NCBI GenBank assembly: GCA_021234535.1
Contig: CM037832.1
Location: 2,897,359 to 2,961,358, forward strand
Direction of reading: 5' to 3'
Source: Stichopus chloronotus
Taxonomy: Eukaryota > Echinodermata > Holothuroidea > Aspidochirotida > Stichopodidae
Length of the DNA stretch: 64,000 bases
The translations under genes and the position numbers were made by a program. Under the pieces are notes generated by a model, which was not told where the DNA came from, ran no database searches, and was given only the letters and a program-made list of their open reading frames with translations. Below, piece after piece: positions 13,901-28,900 of the stretch. The number at the start of each line of letters is the position of its first letter. Within the stretch, counting starts at the first letter, position 1.

Positions 13901-16900
13901 TACTTGGGGAACTTTAAGGGAACTACTGACCTAATTGCAGACACATGTACTTGGAGTCAACTTCAAGAACTTCTTCTTTTTTTTTTGCTTTTTGACATTA
14001 AAAGGGACACAGATTTTATCTCTTGATGGTGTTATCACTTTCAACGGTGGATTCAGCTCCCTTTTTGGGGGAGGGGGGAGGGGAAGGGACCAAACTGGTG
14101 TAACAGTGACATGAGGGAGAGGTCTGCTTAGGAAACAAATTAGGACTGAATGTCCTCAAATTTGGTGCAACAAATGTGGAAGATTACAGAGTCAATTTTC
14201 TTCTCAAAATTTTGTCTTCAAAGATGTAAAATCTATAAACAATTCTTTTGGCCAACTTTTGGGGCCTGTTGCCTCCCCCACCCCTGGATCTGCCAGTGAC
14301 GGCTTGTGCACTAGTTCTGAGCATTGAAGGGTTGCATTTCCAGTTGGCTGCCATGATCACAAAGGTACATTTTACGATTTGTACACGTTAACAGACAAAT
14401 TAATATCAAAGAAATTTTCTGGATTCAAACCTTTATCTTGGCTACCATAATGTAACTGGTCGTTTTCGTGGACTCCATCGGTCTGGCAAAAGCAAGGAAA
14501 ATTCACATTTACTGTATTTCATGTACTTGTGGGAAAATGGTAACTAAGATGTTATTAAGCAGTTTCCTTCTTTGGGATCTACTGTTTTGCAGCTACCAAA
14601 CAATTCTGAAACATGCTAAAACAAAACATTTTTTTTATCATTTTTGACAAGTAGTCCATTCATTTGGTGATGGCCACTATGCTGAATGCTCCAAGCTGAC
14701 AATTATTCAAATTTCATGATCAAATTGTGACCTAAGGACGCTGTCATATTTTGCAAACAATGCAATGCAAAGTTCTACGAAAATCAAGGTACAGAGGCAA
14801 AAGAATCCAACGAGGAAACATGATAGTTGTATTAAAAGTGAAGAATTAAAAAAAATTCAGAAATGCAAATAGAAACTTTTGGTCACCGGGTAAATTGTTG
14901 AATGATATCCATCCAAGTCTCATCATAATTTATTGCATCCATTGTGTACTAAACAAACAAACAAACCAACAAACAAACAAACCATAAAACATGTTGAATA
15001 TGCACGTAGAAGAGTATCTACTTTCTACTATGGTGTTTTTCTAATAGTGACCTATTTAAAATTACAATGAGACTAATACAACTTTAATTTTGCATTTTTC
15101 GTACTTTGATCTTTTGTCCTCCTCTCTGCCACGAGAGATCTTCTTGAGGGTTAACTTTCACGACCTGATAAAAGAGAGGACAAAGAGAAGGATGACGAGA
15201 ATGAGCCATTTTGCAATCTCAACTGTGCGCGTGCACATCCTCAAAATCAGAAGATGAAACAAACACAATGTAATACCTACGACACATGCCAAAACACAAA
15301 GTTTGTTTTAGATGATACTCAAATCCCTTTTCAAATCCCAGCAATTTGCTGCGAATGAAATAAAGTTCGGAGGAGATATGAGACTGGAACACTTGAACTA
15401 TGTGAAAGTGAAAGCTATGGACTCTTTGTAAGTGCTGACTCTGGGGGGTTAATGCAGTAGACAGCAAACAAAACTACAACTTCTTAAATTGATAAACTTA
15501 CACATGACGATCTTAAACCTTGTTTACAATTTAAAATATTACTATCCCATTTCCATATGAAAAATAGTCTTATATTCCATTTAAAAATGAGTACTTCCAC
15601 ATCTTCATGTACTTCAATATATGCTAATATTCCATTTATAAATATGTACTTCTATACATTTATACTGCAATCAATAAACTTTGAAACTTGAAACATAGTG
15701 CAGCCTCCCACAATGTCTGTTACATATGGAACTATTTCAACCAAAAGATTACAAGAAGAGTGGCTGCTGTTGGTGTAACTGTTGAACATAACATCTGCTA
15801 CGTGACATAAATGTTGATACTGACCCACACAGGTTAGTAAAGACTAATCACAGACACACTATACATCCAAGGCATTAAGAAGACTTAATCCAAGAACAGT
15901 TGTCCTGTCATGGAGTGGGGGGAGGAGGGGGGTTAATGGGACGTGTGCCCTCCAAACCATATTTTGGCACCAAAAATAAATTCAACTGAACATGCATTTC
16001 AGCCAACATTTAGTCGCAGGAAGGTGAGGTGTAAATAAACAGAAAACAAATGGGCTTGGAAGTGCCATTTCCAGTGATCTGGTGAGGTGTTTTGCACAAA
16101 ACATTTCCTGGTGCACTCAGCTTAAATACAACATGGCCTATCATAGACATATATGCGCCCTCCCCCCAATTACTATACCCTGACGGCGTACCCCCATCCA
16201 AGAGCTGTGACTCACCACGTGATGTAACGTATCGGGGACGCTGTCCTGGCCTTTCAGATCAACCCAAGTTGGAAAATGCATAATTTTTTCCTAAATATTA
16301 AGTAAGAAGAAAAAGCAAAATGAGCAGCAGTTCAGTCCCTCCAAATCTGGATATTTAAAGGTTGGAAAGTGCTAAAAATAAAAAATAAGATGTGGAACTG
16401 TGAAGTCTTCCATGTAGACTTATTTAAGTCAATACCTTTTACTAACAGCACCTTTATTTTGGGCAAAAATTGATGACAAAAAAATCTCATTTAGAAAGAG
16501 TTTGGTAATCAGCTACAACTCTGGACTAATGTTACGTGAGTACTTCAACCTGGTCACTTCGGTAAATTAGCAAAATGAAATTTGACAGAATTTGCCCAAA
16601 CCATGGTGATAAATTTGTACATTTCTGAATATGTTGATCATGGTAACCCACATGTCATTCTAACTTTTCCTCTCTGACCTAGAGTGCTTTCAACTTTTGT
16701 GATGAAAACATGCATGGATACTATACAATCACTGGGAAAAGGCACCATGTAACTTCATTTAACAATTTTTATTTCAACTGCAGTGTGCCCACGAGAATCT
16801 GCCATAAAAATTGAGGGACCTTTCTTCTTCATCACTTTACGCCAATAGAGTCTGCCCTGCAGTCTCCACGCAGACTATCAAACCCAACCAATCCTGTCTG

Positions 16901-19900
16901 CCGACGGCGGGGTTAATTTAGGTGAAGGTTGATCACAAAATATTTGCGTCATCCCCGAAAAGCACTTAGAGATAAAACAATGCAATTTGCCATTCTTCTC
17001 GCTGATCTGATTCCAATTAACATGATTAAAAAGCAATTATATTGTTTTTTAATCCATCCCATTGTCACTCGATGAGAACTGCAAATTGATAGGAGAGGTC
17101 AACAATCCAAAACACGCCATTAAAAATCAGATATTAAAACTCCCTAAAATACAAAATATTAATAGAACTGCAGACAATTATCTCTATTACAATTAAAACA
17201 TATACTCTCTCATCGTCATTCGATCGTTCCTCACCGACTGAAAATTACGCTGGTCTGGGACCAGCACCCTCTAATCTCTATCGGCTTGTCACGCTTCGGA
17301 GGAGAGCCGTTAACGATACCACTATTGCTGGTCTAGCCAACAGGTTATTTGGAACACCCTGACTTAATAAAAAAGAATCTCCTTAAACTCACATGTGTTT
17401 GCCTTTCTCTCCAGGGGCGTGTTTTTATATAACTTGTGGATTGCGTCAATGGTAAGTGGCGATATTTGTGACTGTCACAGCAGAAACATCAAACCACTGA
17501 CAAATGATCAAAACCTACCGTTACTGATTACTCCTTCCATTGCTGCACACATATCTAATTATAATTATACATTTAATTCCCTTATAATCACTCAAAAGCT
17601 CATTTTCGAAACAGTTCTCTGTTGATTTGATCTCCAACAAAGTCCTCCTAATTTTTAATATTTTCGTTACCATCGTCCATGTAAAATGATACACGTGGCA
17701 ATGAGGGGCATTTGAGTGGCTAGGTGATGTTTAAAATATACTCACTGCTAACTTCTTGACATCAAAGGAATGCAAGGTGGCAGAGCATACGACCATCTAT
17801 ATGAAAAGAATAAACGTAGAAGATACAGTAAAACAAAAGTCTAGCATGAAATATCAGAAACTGCTGGAATTTGTATGTCCACATCAAAAAATGCCTTTCA
17901 AAGATTTTTACAGAATTACAGAATTTTCCTCCCCGCAGTTAAGAAAACAAGCTGCTCAAAGGCCCCTATAAATCAGGAATTTAAAGGAATGCATTTTCTG
18001 TATTAAGGGGCAGTTTCATGGCATGTAACTTTCAACTGCATGCTCATCAAAGGTCATAAGACATACATCTAGCAAAGAGCTGGATTAATTCAAAAGTTGC
18101 AGAGTTAAACTCTGAATGAAAATCAATTGGAACTGTATTTCTGTCTACTAGTTTTGAGATATGACTTATTTTTGACAGAGTCTGATGAAAATGCAAATAT
18201 GACGAGGTGGAGTGGGTGCACTGTGTTGGTATTTGTTTCATCAGGCCTACACATATTATCTCTTGATTGCTCAACTACTGGGTTTCACATCGGTAAGTGA
18301 TATCAATGTTTGTAAAGAAGAAAATATATTTGCATTTTCTTCTTCCACATCATGCCCTTGGTGCATACAAAGTTCTCAATGGTTAATGAAATAAAGTTCA
18401 AGTGGCATATTAACGCAAGTCCCAATCAGGATATCATGAATCTGCACACTTAGCGCACACAAGAGAGTTACTTTTCGATGGACCTGACCACAGAATATGC
18501 ATCTCCATGACAACAGCATCAGCGTTTAGGAAATGGTTTAGGATTGGGACATGCATCCCCATCGTGCTTAGCACCTTAGAAATGCACCACTTTTGTCGCC
18601 ACTAGGTAGAAACGAAATGTTACAAATTGGCCGATCTGCAAAGCGTTGCCTACGTTATTTCACGATGCAGGCATCAGAGAGGAATTTGCCTATAACGTAG
18701 TCAATGTTCCATGGATTTTGATGGAATTTGTGGCTATTTTCAACGTTCTCAACGATTCACATAGCCGGTGTTGTATACAAAATGTCATGTTCGTGGCACG
18801 TCGCATTGAATGGTTTCACAGAGGAGACTTCATCCTGCAAATCAAACGACGACAGACGACAATGACCAGGCTGGCAATGAGAGCCATTGTACATGTCATC
18901 AGGAGATGACAAGTATGAACACTAATGTGAACACTATTAGTGAACACTCTTTGGATTTAATTTGAGTTCTAAAGAATGGCCGTTCATGGAGACTGACATT
19001 TCACACAAAAAAAAAAATTGGGATAATTTTTGCTCTCTTTGTTTGTGAAACCTTTATCTCAATGGTATACTCTGAATGAAAGTTATGGATCTTTAAAGAA
19101 AAATATCTATTTCAAAGTAGTACATTGCATTATGGGAAATCAGCGATTCCCCCCTCCGACACATCAAATCACATTTCAAGATTAAATGAGCGTGCGAATT
19201 CAAAAATAAAAAATGGAAAAAAAAAAGACTTATTGGAGTAATCTGCTGCTGATACATTGTATTCGATAACCTTGAGGCAAACTGAAATCTCTCTTGACTG
19301 GAGAAATCTACCTTCAAACATTAAGATCTTGAACCATGAAGAAGATATTAATATGAGCTTTAAAGTGTGGGCGATAAAAAATTGTTCTATTTCAATTCTT
19401 AGCGAACTATTTTCTTTTACTCTAACTTACCTTTATCTTGTTCATTAGTGTGTTTATACTAACCATGCAGTCTCAACAGCGTGACAGAAATTTCAACAGT
19501 TTAGTTATTCAAATCTTGTAATACTGGATATCAATTTCTGGATTCATGCATGTTTCCTACTTAAGAATGGAAAGATGGTTCCATTCCTTGAATATTCCTA
19601 TAATTTAACACACTTGTACTTCCAGTTCTCTCGAAAAGACAATAAAGAAGTTTCAACAATGGTTGCAACTGTACTGACAGGATTCCCCCGGTGAATCCCA
19701 AATTCTATGATGATTCCTGCAGATTTACTGAAGATCATATTTTTCTTATATTGCACATATTAAACTCCTCTACTCCAACTCCCTCCATCCCCTTCAACCC
19801 CTCTCCTCCCCCCCCCCCCCCAAAAAAAATACGTATATATATACTCAAATTTCAATCTTAGCTCTGTGATATCTAACATTTTAATCATTTTTTAAATTTT

Positions 19901-22900
19901 GACATTTTAATATTAAAACTTTTTTAATACCAGTTTAGTGTTAGGTGGTTACCTGTTACCGCAATCTTTTATTGGGAACCTTAGTCTTGTTCCTATAATG
20001 TCAACAGTTTACATGTAATCTTGAAATAGTTAATGTAATCTTCTAACAGGTTACCTGTAATCTTTTACCATCAGTAGTGACTTTAGGGATCTGATTCCAC
20101 ATTCTATTGATCTGGTCCCCGTAACCAGCTGATAACAGACCGTCCTGCAGAAAGAACAGTACATTAAGTGCCATTTTCTTTCTATCATCGTGAAGTACCG
20201 TGAAGCACAACTGTCTAGTTTGAAACATTCTCTGGTGGATTCGACAAAGTGGGAATGTTCAGAAAAAAAGAGCAATGTAGGAGAAATCATGCAAGCAGGT
20301 AGGGACCAACTATAGCAGCTGGGAATATACATAACAAGACGAAAGGCGATGCAACTGACATTTGTGTCATTTTTTTTCTCGAAACACCGGGGAAGAAATG
20401 ATCTCCCTCCATCTAATGTCAGATGGAACAGTAAAACCTACTGCAAAACAGCAAGAATTAAAAAAATAGGCAACTTTCTTCCTTATTGGCAAGTTGAGGA
20501 CAATGACAATAGCCACCCTTACCGTATGAACATTGTCCAAAACTGAACATCAAAGTCATAACAGTAAATTTTGTTATCCATGAGCCAGATCAGACAGATT
20601 GATGCAGGGACAACTTTTATACAGAGATAGTGTACTCTATGTTAGCAAACATTTTGATGTTTGCCTCTTTGCTCCTCACCCCTCCCATTTTCTGTTGTCC
20701 AGGCCTACCTCTTGCCATCAAATCTGGAAGTGACAGAAAAATGTACTTACTGCCTCATCAAGAATGAAGAAACGGACCTGTGAATGAAAGAGTCCAAAAC
20801 ATTTTTTTTCTTTTTTATGCCACAGAGATGGATTACTAAAACCATATTTGGGGAATAAACAAGTTAATATTCAACAGCAGAAACTGAGATGAAAAAAACA
20901 TAAACATAAAATACCTAGCATAAGTATGAATCACCACTTTTGGTTCATGTATCCCTTTTCATCTATCAGTTCAATGTTACTCATTAATCAGTGTAACCTT
21001 TTCATTAACCTCTTAATGAGTTACCACTCCCTGAATTTTCAAGAGGGTTGCATGTTCTCCACAAATTTTCAAGAGAAAGGGGGGGGGGAGGTAATTACAT
21101 GCAAAAGATACCAGCAAAAAAAAAATTTGCCAAGGACATCTCTTTACTGATAGAGCTCATTATATAGAACTTGCTTTCTGTAAAATTGCCTTTTTGTGCA
21201 ATTACTCTACAGCAATGGCCTAAGAGACAATTTTATCGAAGGTTATGTTAGGTCTAGGCCTACATATGAAATAGCAGTGGACTATCATCTACTCCTTTCT
21301 GCAATAAAGCACAGTTTTTGCAGGGGGAAGGAGATACTTTCTCAGAGGGGCAGTCCCTTCCTTTAATCCCCTGGTGGTGCACTGTGAGTATCGACCAAGG
21401 GTGAATAAGAGCTTGGCATGAGAGAGAATGGCTGGTAGAAGAGTAGTTATGCTACAGTTATACTAACTGTACAGTATTATGTATTTATTTATTATGCCAT
21501 AACAGGAGCTGGCATCATTACTAAAATCTTTATCTACAAGCGTTCAAACTTGATCTGAAAGTGACAAAACACTTAAAAGGATATAGTGCATGTAGAATAC
21601 ACCAACATGGCATACAGAGAAAACAGCTTTAAGCATTGTTAAACCATTCAGTCTCATCAATAAACATCTACAAAAGCTCTACCTCCTCAAAACATTATGC
21701 ATGTGATGAGTAATGGAAGATGCATCATTTGGATTTTGGACAGTTTGGTGAACAAATTGTTGAGCAACAAATAATTGATTTTCTGTCTGTTAGAAACTTA
21801 TTTCTTGAAAAGAGGGCCTCTGTCCTTCCTTCTTTTGAATGACCTATCCTTCTATATCCAAAAAAATTGGTTTTTGATATGATCTTTTTCTGCAACTTGT
21901 TTGGAAATTGGTGTAATTCTCTCTATGTTGGACACACAAAATCTAAGCCAAATACATATTCAGTATGCAATCAACCTCCTCTACAACAGATTAAAATAAC
22001 AGAGTCATGGTTCTCACCATCCTGGCATTAATTTTAACTCTGGTCACACTTCATGCAAATTTACCAAAACTTGTGCAAAAGGTGTTCTTGCACACTACTT
22101 ATCACCCTTAAAAAGATTACAGTCTGTAGCTACATATGAAAGTGTAGGTGGACCTCACAGCAAAACAAAGCATAGCATTCCGAATAGCTAGACGTAACCC
22201 TTACTTGTGACAGGCTTAGCTTCCCTGTCCCGATCAGGTCCTCGATCCTCCCGGGGGTCGCCACGACAATGTCGACCTGACGACAGAATGAGGTGTGAGT
22301 GTACCGGATTATACCAAGTGTTTACGGGTGTACATAACAGCACTCTCTGTACATGTACAATTACAAATGACAATGACAATGAAACAGCTAGGTGTCATAT
22401 TTCTTTGAGAAATCTACAAGATTTTTCAATTACAAAGAAATACGATTAAAAATCTCACCCCTCGATTTAAAGTATCTATCTGCTCCTTTGCAGATGCACC
22501 ACCAATGATGAGTAACTCTCTGGAAAAGAGGCAGGAAAAGTTAAAGCATCGTCAAAGTACGTTATGAAAAGATGGATCAGGAATATATGACCATGCAAAC
22601 TGCCATGTAATGTGTTTTAACCGCAAAAATGGATTCAATTACAACAGCACAAGGGGGGCACTATGCTTCCTGGCATGAAGATTGTTTTAAAAGGTGGAAC
22701 ATGGGCTGTACTAGCAATCGCCTGGTCATCAATTTTTATTCTTCATCAGTGTTTCAGGGGAGAGAAAGTGGGTGGGGGGAAATTACCTGTCACAAAATCT
22801 ACAAGAGAACTATGCATATATCTTCCAGATATCTGAATATGAAAATTGCCTCAACATTTCTGTTGGCCCTACGAAATCCAGACCATTCAAGAAAGCAAAG

Positions 22901-25900
22901 CCATCAATGACTACTACTTGAAATCAAACAGACAAATGGGGAATGGATATGAATATTCATGTATGCAAAAATGGGGCTAAACAATGTTCTTTGCAAAGGC
23001 TGTAACATATTTGATTTTCAGTGGCAAAATATGACAAATTTTCAACTCATATTCCAGGTTTAACTCAACTGTAGTCAATTAGTCCTAACCAAGGTCAATT
23101 CACAATTTATTACATCCCCAAAAACACTTTGGGCCCAATTTTATCCATAAGAATGCTGATTAGCCAAAGGTGATCAACTACCATAGTGCTAATCAATAAC
23201 TTTTATTCTGCTTTAACTTGACATTAGTTCTGAGCAAATTATGCGTACTACCCATTCCCACCTACCAGGGACGGGACTCAGGTTATCAAGTTACCTACAA
23301 TTTTGGACTCGGGCTACAGTGGACTTAAACCTTTATTCAGAACAAACACACACAAAACAAATAACAAACAACAAGAAAACAAGCACCAAACAAACAAAAA
23401 AGAGGAACAACTGACCAATGGAGGAGAATCAGCTATCTACCAAAATTCAGCAGAGGTTGTTTTTTTCTCCTTACCTTGGAGCAAACTCTGAGATGTTAAC
23501 TTTAAATTTCTTGATCTGGTTCAAGGTCTGGTTGGTTGAGGTATATATGAAAACAAACAAAATAATATATAACAATTACGAATGAGATACGTAACTTAAT
23601 GAAAAATGAAAAAATTAGAAACTTAATGAAAAACTTAATGAAAAAATGAGAAACCTAATGAAAATGGCCAGAAAATTTGTGACCTTGATAATATTTGTAA
23701 TGTATTCAATGATCACTTCGTGAATATTGGTAACACTTTATCTAGTACTACTGGCAACGTCTCAAAAAATTCATTTTGTAATTTCTTACCCCCCGCAAAT
23801 AAACACTGTATGTTTCTGAATCCAACAGATGAAGTTGAAGCAATAGATTGTATTGGAAAGCTCAAAGATTCTAGCCCTGATCACAATGGAATTCATTGCA
23901 AGGTGATTAAGACAGTTGCCCAGTTGATTGCTCATCCTCTAAGTCATATAATTAATCTGTGTTTTATGTACGGTGTTATGCCGAATGAACTTAAAAGAGC
24001 CAGAGTCGTACCTATTTACAAAGCCGGTGACAGAACACTAAAAACCAATTATAGACCAATTTCCGTACTTCCAGCTTTTCCCAAAATCTTTGAAAGACTT
24101 GTATATAATCGGCTGTTCACTTTTCTTACAGCCCACAATATAATCTATGAAAACCAGTTTGGTTTCCTTCCAAACAAGTCTACCACCCATGCCCTGATTA
24201 ATTTTGTTAATGAAATTATAAATGCATTTGAAAGTAACAAGTTCTCTTGTGGTACATTTTTAGACCTTTCTAAGGTGTTCGATACGCTAGACCATGACAT
24301 ACTTTTACTAAAAATGCAACACTATGGTACTCGTGGCATCGCTCACTCTTGGTTCCAAAATTATCTTACAGACAGATGTCAGTATGTTAGCATTGCTAAT
24401 TGTAATTCCCACCTGCGTACTATCAACACTGGTGTACCGCAAGGATCGATTCTAGGGCCCCTTCTTTTTTAATTTACATCAACGACTTGCCTCGTGCTTG
24501 TCCCGTTTTCAAATTTACCTTGTATGCTGATGATAGCAATATTCTTTATAATGCAAACATTCATACACTTATATATGACACAAATATTAATTTGGCTAAA
24601 GTAACTGATTGGTTTACTGCTAATAAATTACACCTAAACTCTACAAAATCCACGGCAGTCCTTTTTCGCCCATATCAGAAAAAGGTTGATAAAAATGTCA
24701 ATGGTATTACGTTGTTGAATAATTTTATCCCCTTTGCTGAATCTGCACTATTTTTGGGTATTGTAATTGACTGTAACTTGAGCTGGTCTCACCACATTGA
24801 TTCAGTATGCAGGAAGCTTGCCAGAGGCAATGGATTTATTCTGAAGCTTAGTCATTTTTTACCTAAAAATATCCTTCTATCTACAATTCCCTTCTAACTA
24901 TCTACAATTCCCTTGTCCTTCCCTTTATTTCTTACTGTGCAATTGTATGGGGTAATGCGTCCACAGTCCACATTAATAAAAGTTTCAGCATTCAAAAACG
25001 AATTTTTCCTGCTATTGATCACAAATCAAATCTAGACCACTCTAGACCAATATTTTACCGTTATAACTCCCTTACAATATTTGATATTGTGAAGCTTCAA
25101 ATTTCAGTATTTATGTATCAGTTTTCTAAGAATTTACTTCCCAGTTCATTTGGTAATTTCTTCTCCGCTTATAGTCACAGTTACACCACTAGATACAACT
25201 CCCATTATGTACTGCCTTTTTATAAACTCAGTCTTCGTCAACGAACTATGATTATTAACTTTTGTATATCATCATGTTGATATCGTTTATTGCCTGTTTT
25301 TATTTCCATTCTTAAAACTTGTTCTTTTTGTTACAATATCAAATTGTATAACTTGTTACTTATGGTATATAAGGTTGAAATAAATGTTGAGAAAATGAAA
25401 TGAAAAAAGATGAGTGGTGAAATGAGATGAGATGAAAATGTCAAAATTTGTGTGGTTTGATAAATGACGTAACTTGGGACTGCTGTACATTTTGTCAACC
25501 TCAAAAAAAAACATTTGAATGCCCTTCTTTAGCAGAATGTGAAAATAAAGCCCATAGAAACATGGACTCAGAGAAATGTTGCCAACTTTCTGATTCAAGG
25601 TTCAAATTTTGCAACTAGTCCAAATTTTTCAAAACTTAAGAAATGCAAGTATTTTGCACAAGGACTACATCAAGGGATTGGTGAAACTGGAGGGTACCGA
25701 ACAGAAGGAAAAGAAATGACTTGGTCTTGTTTTAAGTCTTTGTTTGGATCATTTGCATAATGGGACATTCTAATTTGCATAATTAGACTTGCACACACTT
25801 GATACTACTACTCTTACCAGTTGCTACTTCAAGAACAAATCGCACTATCTGCATCACGCACTTTTGTCCACCTACGATCTGTGATCGTGTTTGAAAAGAT

Positions 25901-28900
25901 GGTGATGTGATGAAGACAGTTTCAATAGTGTTTCCAATGAATTCACTTTTCACTTTTACTAGGCAGCAACAGAAGTTCATATCGATTTTCTACACCTATT
26001 ATGTTTTTTAATTACCAGTCCTTTTTGACAAGCAAAATGCAACAAACTCTAGTAAATGTGACAATCCGGTTTTTATTAAAAATAAAAGATCATTCTTTGG
26101 TTGCAACAAGTCAGTCTAAGTTTTCCACACAAGTAGAACTGGCAAATGTTAGTGTGTTGCCATGGTGATCACTTGTTGGTCTTACAAATAAAATGGTTGC
26201 TCATTTTCTAGACTTTCCCAATTCCAAATGAAAGAGAAGAATACTGATAAGGAGTCACTGATTTTTCATCGTGATGGAACAATCCCCACACTTCGATCCT
26301 TCAGATGACGGGTCGATGAGAACAGGACAATCGGGCAGGTTTGGCGAAAAGAGTTCACAACTGACATCGACAAAGGAGAGAAAATTAGTTAACCGACAAA
26401 CTATTATCGGCAACATCAGAAATTCAGAGGGAGATCAATATAAAACCTAAGAGAGGTATCAGAGCACAAAAAGATTAATGAAAATGTGTTGGTAGTAAAT
26501 GACCATGTGCAGCACAACACACTCAGGTGAAAGGGTTAGTTTAAATACTGCAAAGGCATGAAATAAACGAAGGTTTGCATCCCCGTTTGTGATCCATGTC
26601 AGTCCAGTCTAGATTCGGTTTCACGTGAGTCCCCCAGTGGTCACAAATCAACATTTTCTCTCGTCATCTGGTGTTCTGTTGAAGAACTTAACTGCAACAA
26701 ATACCAGGTGACATTTAAACTTTACAAAAAAAAAATGATGAGCTCATTGCAATAACCAATTTTATTGCAAATGAGAGATTTTTGAACTGCTAGGTTTTCG
26801 TCTTATTCACAGAGTAATGGTGGTTAACATCTCGCTAAATCGAAATGGGTTGACTGCCAGCCAAATCAAACGCTGAGTAGAAAATTCTGCTGATCTGAAG
26901 TTCATGCTGTTTCGTTGCTCGTTCTGTGAAGCAGAGTGCCAACCTCACAGATGGGTCGGTCCGTACTGCAAAGTGGGTCGATGTGGCCAACCTCTCCCTG
27001 TCATAAAGGAGGTGCTCTGCAGAGATAATGGAGATCTATGCGCCAGCGATCTGGGCAGACGAGGAGCTAGAAAGTGAGCAGTCATGCCGATAGTTATGCT
27101 AATCGGCCGGTTACTGTTATTTCAAAATCAAACCACGCGGCAATCACACTGTGGAATGAGGGTCTCCTTAGTAGATATTTGCACCACGGAAACTTGCAAC
27201 TGCCTGAGATTACTGAATGAAACATTTCATTAAAATGGCATCTTCTTGGCACAAAATTTACACTAATATTTACCTCACTGAGATTTGTGTCACTGAAAAT
27301 TTTAGATGAATCATACTGATGAGTAGGATTCTGTGATGCATCATTCGAGACCTGCGAGCCCCACATCAAACCTGCAAGCCCCATATCCGATAGATAGGAG
27401 GAAATCAGATCCTATTTCATGTAAAGGAACTGTGACGAGGAGCAAGCAAAATATATACATGTTCAGCAGCTGAATCCCCGAACACGCCACATTTTGAAAT
27501 GGGTTGACGTGGTGGTTCCATGGTGATTCATACCACAAAGGCAACCACGGAGAATATTTCTTCTCTTGATTGCGATTGCTTTCCTTCTTTAAAACCACCT
27601 TACCACAGTACACATCGGACCAGGGAAGTTTCTTTTTCATCATGAACAAGTCTTCCCAATTGTATCAGCAAAAAGGACATGAAACTTCATGAAAAGTCAA
27701 CAAGTCAAATCACACAAACATTTTTAACCCCCACGAGAATCAAACTATTAAAAAAAAACAAGCTAAAAAAAGAGAGAAAAGTTACAGGTACATCCAAGAG
27801 GGGAACCCAAAACATAATTACAAAACGTTTTTGAAATGTTTACCCCCTGTGTCGACTAAGAAAAAAATACGACGAAATACGTGGAAACAAGAGATACAAA
27901 GACTCGAAAAATAGACGGATTATTTTCAAGGGTGATTAGTGTGTGTTTTGCATATGAACAGATGTATATTCCCCTATGGCTTTGCATCACTAAGTCACTA
28001 CTTGAGCACAAAGTGATATCCTTGCCCTTTCAATAGTCATACTGGGAGTCTATGCATGTGATGTCTGACGTCTTCATTATCTACGACCGAAAGACAATTC
28101 GAAGATATTATCGCTGTGTGCTGACAGAATTCGGCTCTACAAAACAGACATTTTGCCGACTTTTACGACGGCGATAACTCCACTGAAATATTCGTCTATG
28201 TTTGATAACGTTCCCAACCTCGAAGGCGGCGTGGAGCTACTTTCGTAACATTCCGGGAAAAGTACGGACTGATTCTCCCACAAACTGCACATTTATAAAT
28301 AAATTTGTTTTGATAAGGTTGCCAAAAACACAAATGAAACAGCAAGTTGACATTTAAATGGGCAAGAAGAGATAACAGCCTTTGAATTAACTAACTATAA
28401 AACCAAAAAAAAAAGAAAAAAAAAGAGAATAACAAACAATGTTAAAAGTGAGAGAGTACGTACCTGTTCGGCAAGTTCTCTGGATGGCTGTACAAAACAG
28501 GTGGCAGAAAAAAGGAACTAAACTTGTTAACACTGCTGTTGGATGAAATGCTTTCAAAAGAGAAGTTAAGCTTACAACTTCACCGTATTTCAGGATCTTG
28601 ACAAACAGCTGAGTATGCCTGAAAATTTGCCAATGGCCCGTTGTAGAATCTGTAAATATTCTTATCCGATGTGCAGTTTGAAAGACAAAGGTTGTCTGAT
28701 CTTCAAAAAAACGAACTTTGATGGTACACCTCATGACAGGGTAAAGATTGTTGAGTTCACCTTGGGGTGGAACCTCTCACAAGCAGTTGAGTGCCATTGA
28801 AAATTTAGAAACAGCATTAGAATTCTGCACACACACAAATGAGGAGAACTTTCCTACACAAGAGAATGATGAACTGATATAGTCACAAACCAACCCCCCC

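Larger units (their letters stand above)
9802..14430. other. large DDX1 intron (exons 15-16)
   Basis: 4.6 kb holding the gag pseudogene, two copies of the TTGACC-family repeat and a CA-rich tract. A 125-codon plus-strand open frame at 12556-12933 has no recognisable family or splice support. Confidence 0.7.

Noticed and set aside
17401..17450. Plus-strand segment between tctccag and gtaagt resembling an exon
   Set aside because: Only ~37 nt, antisense inside DDX1, with no partner exon or protein similarity.
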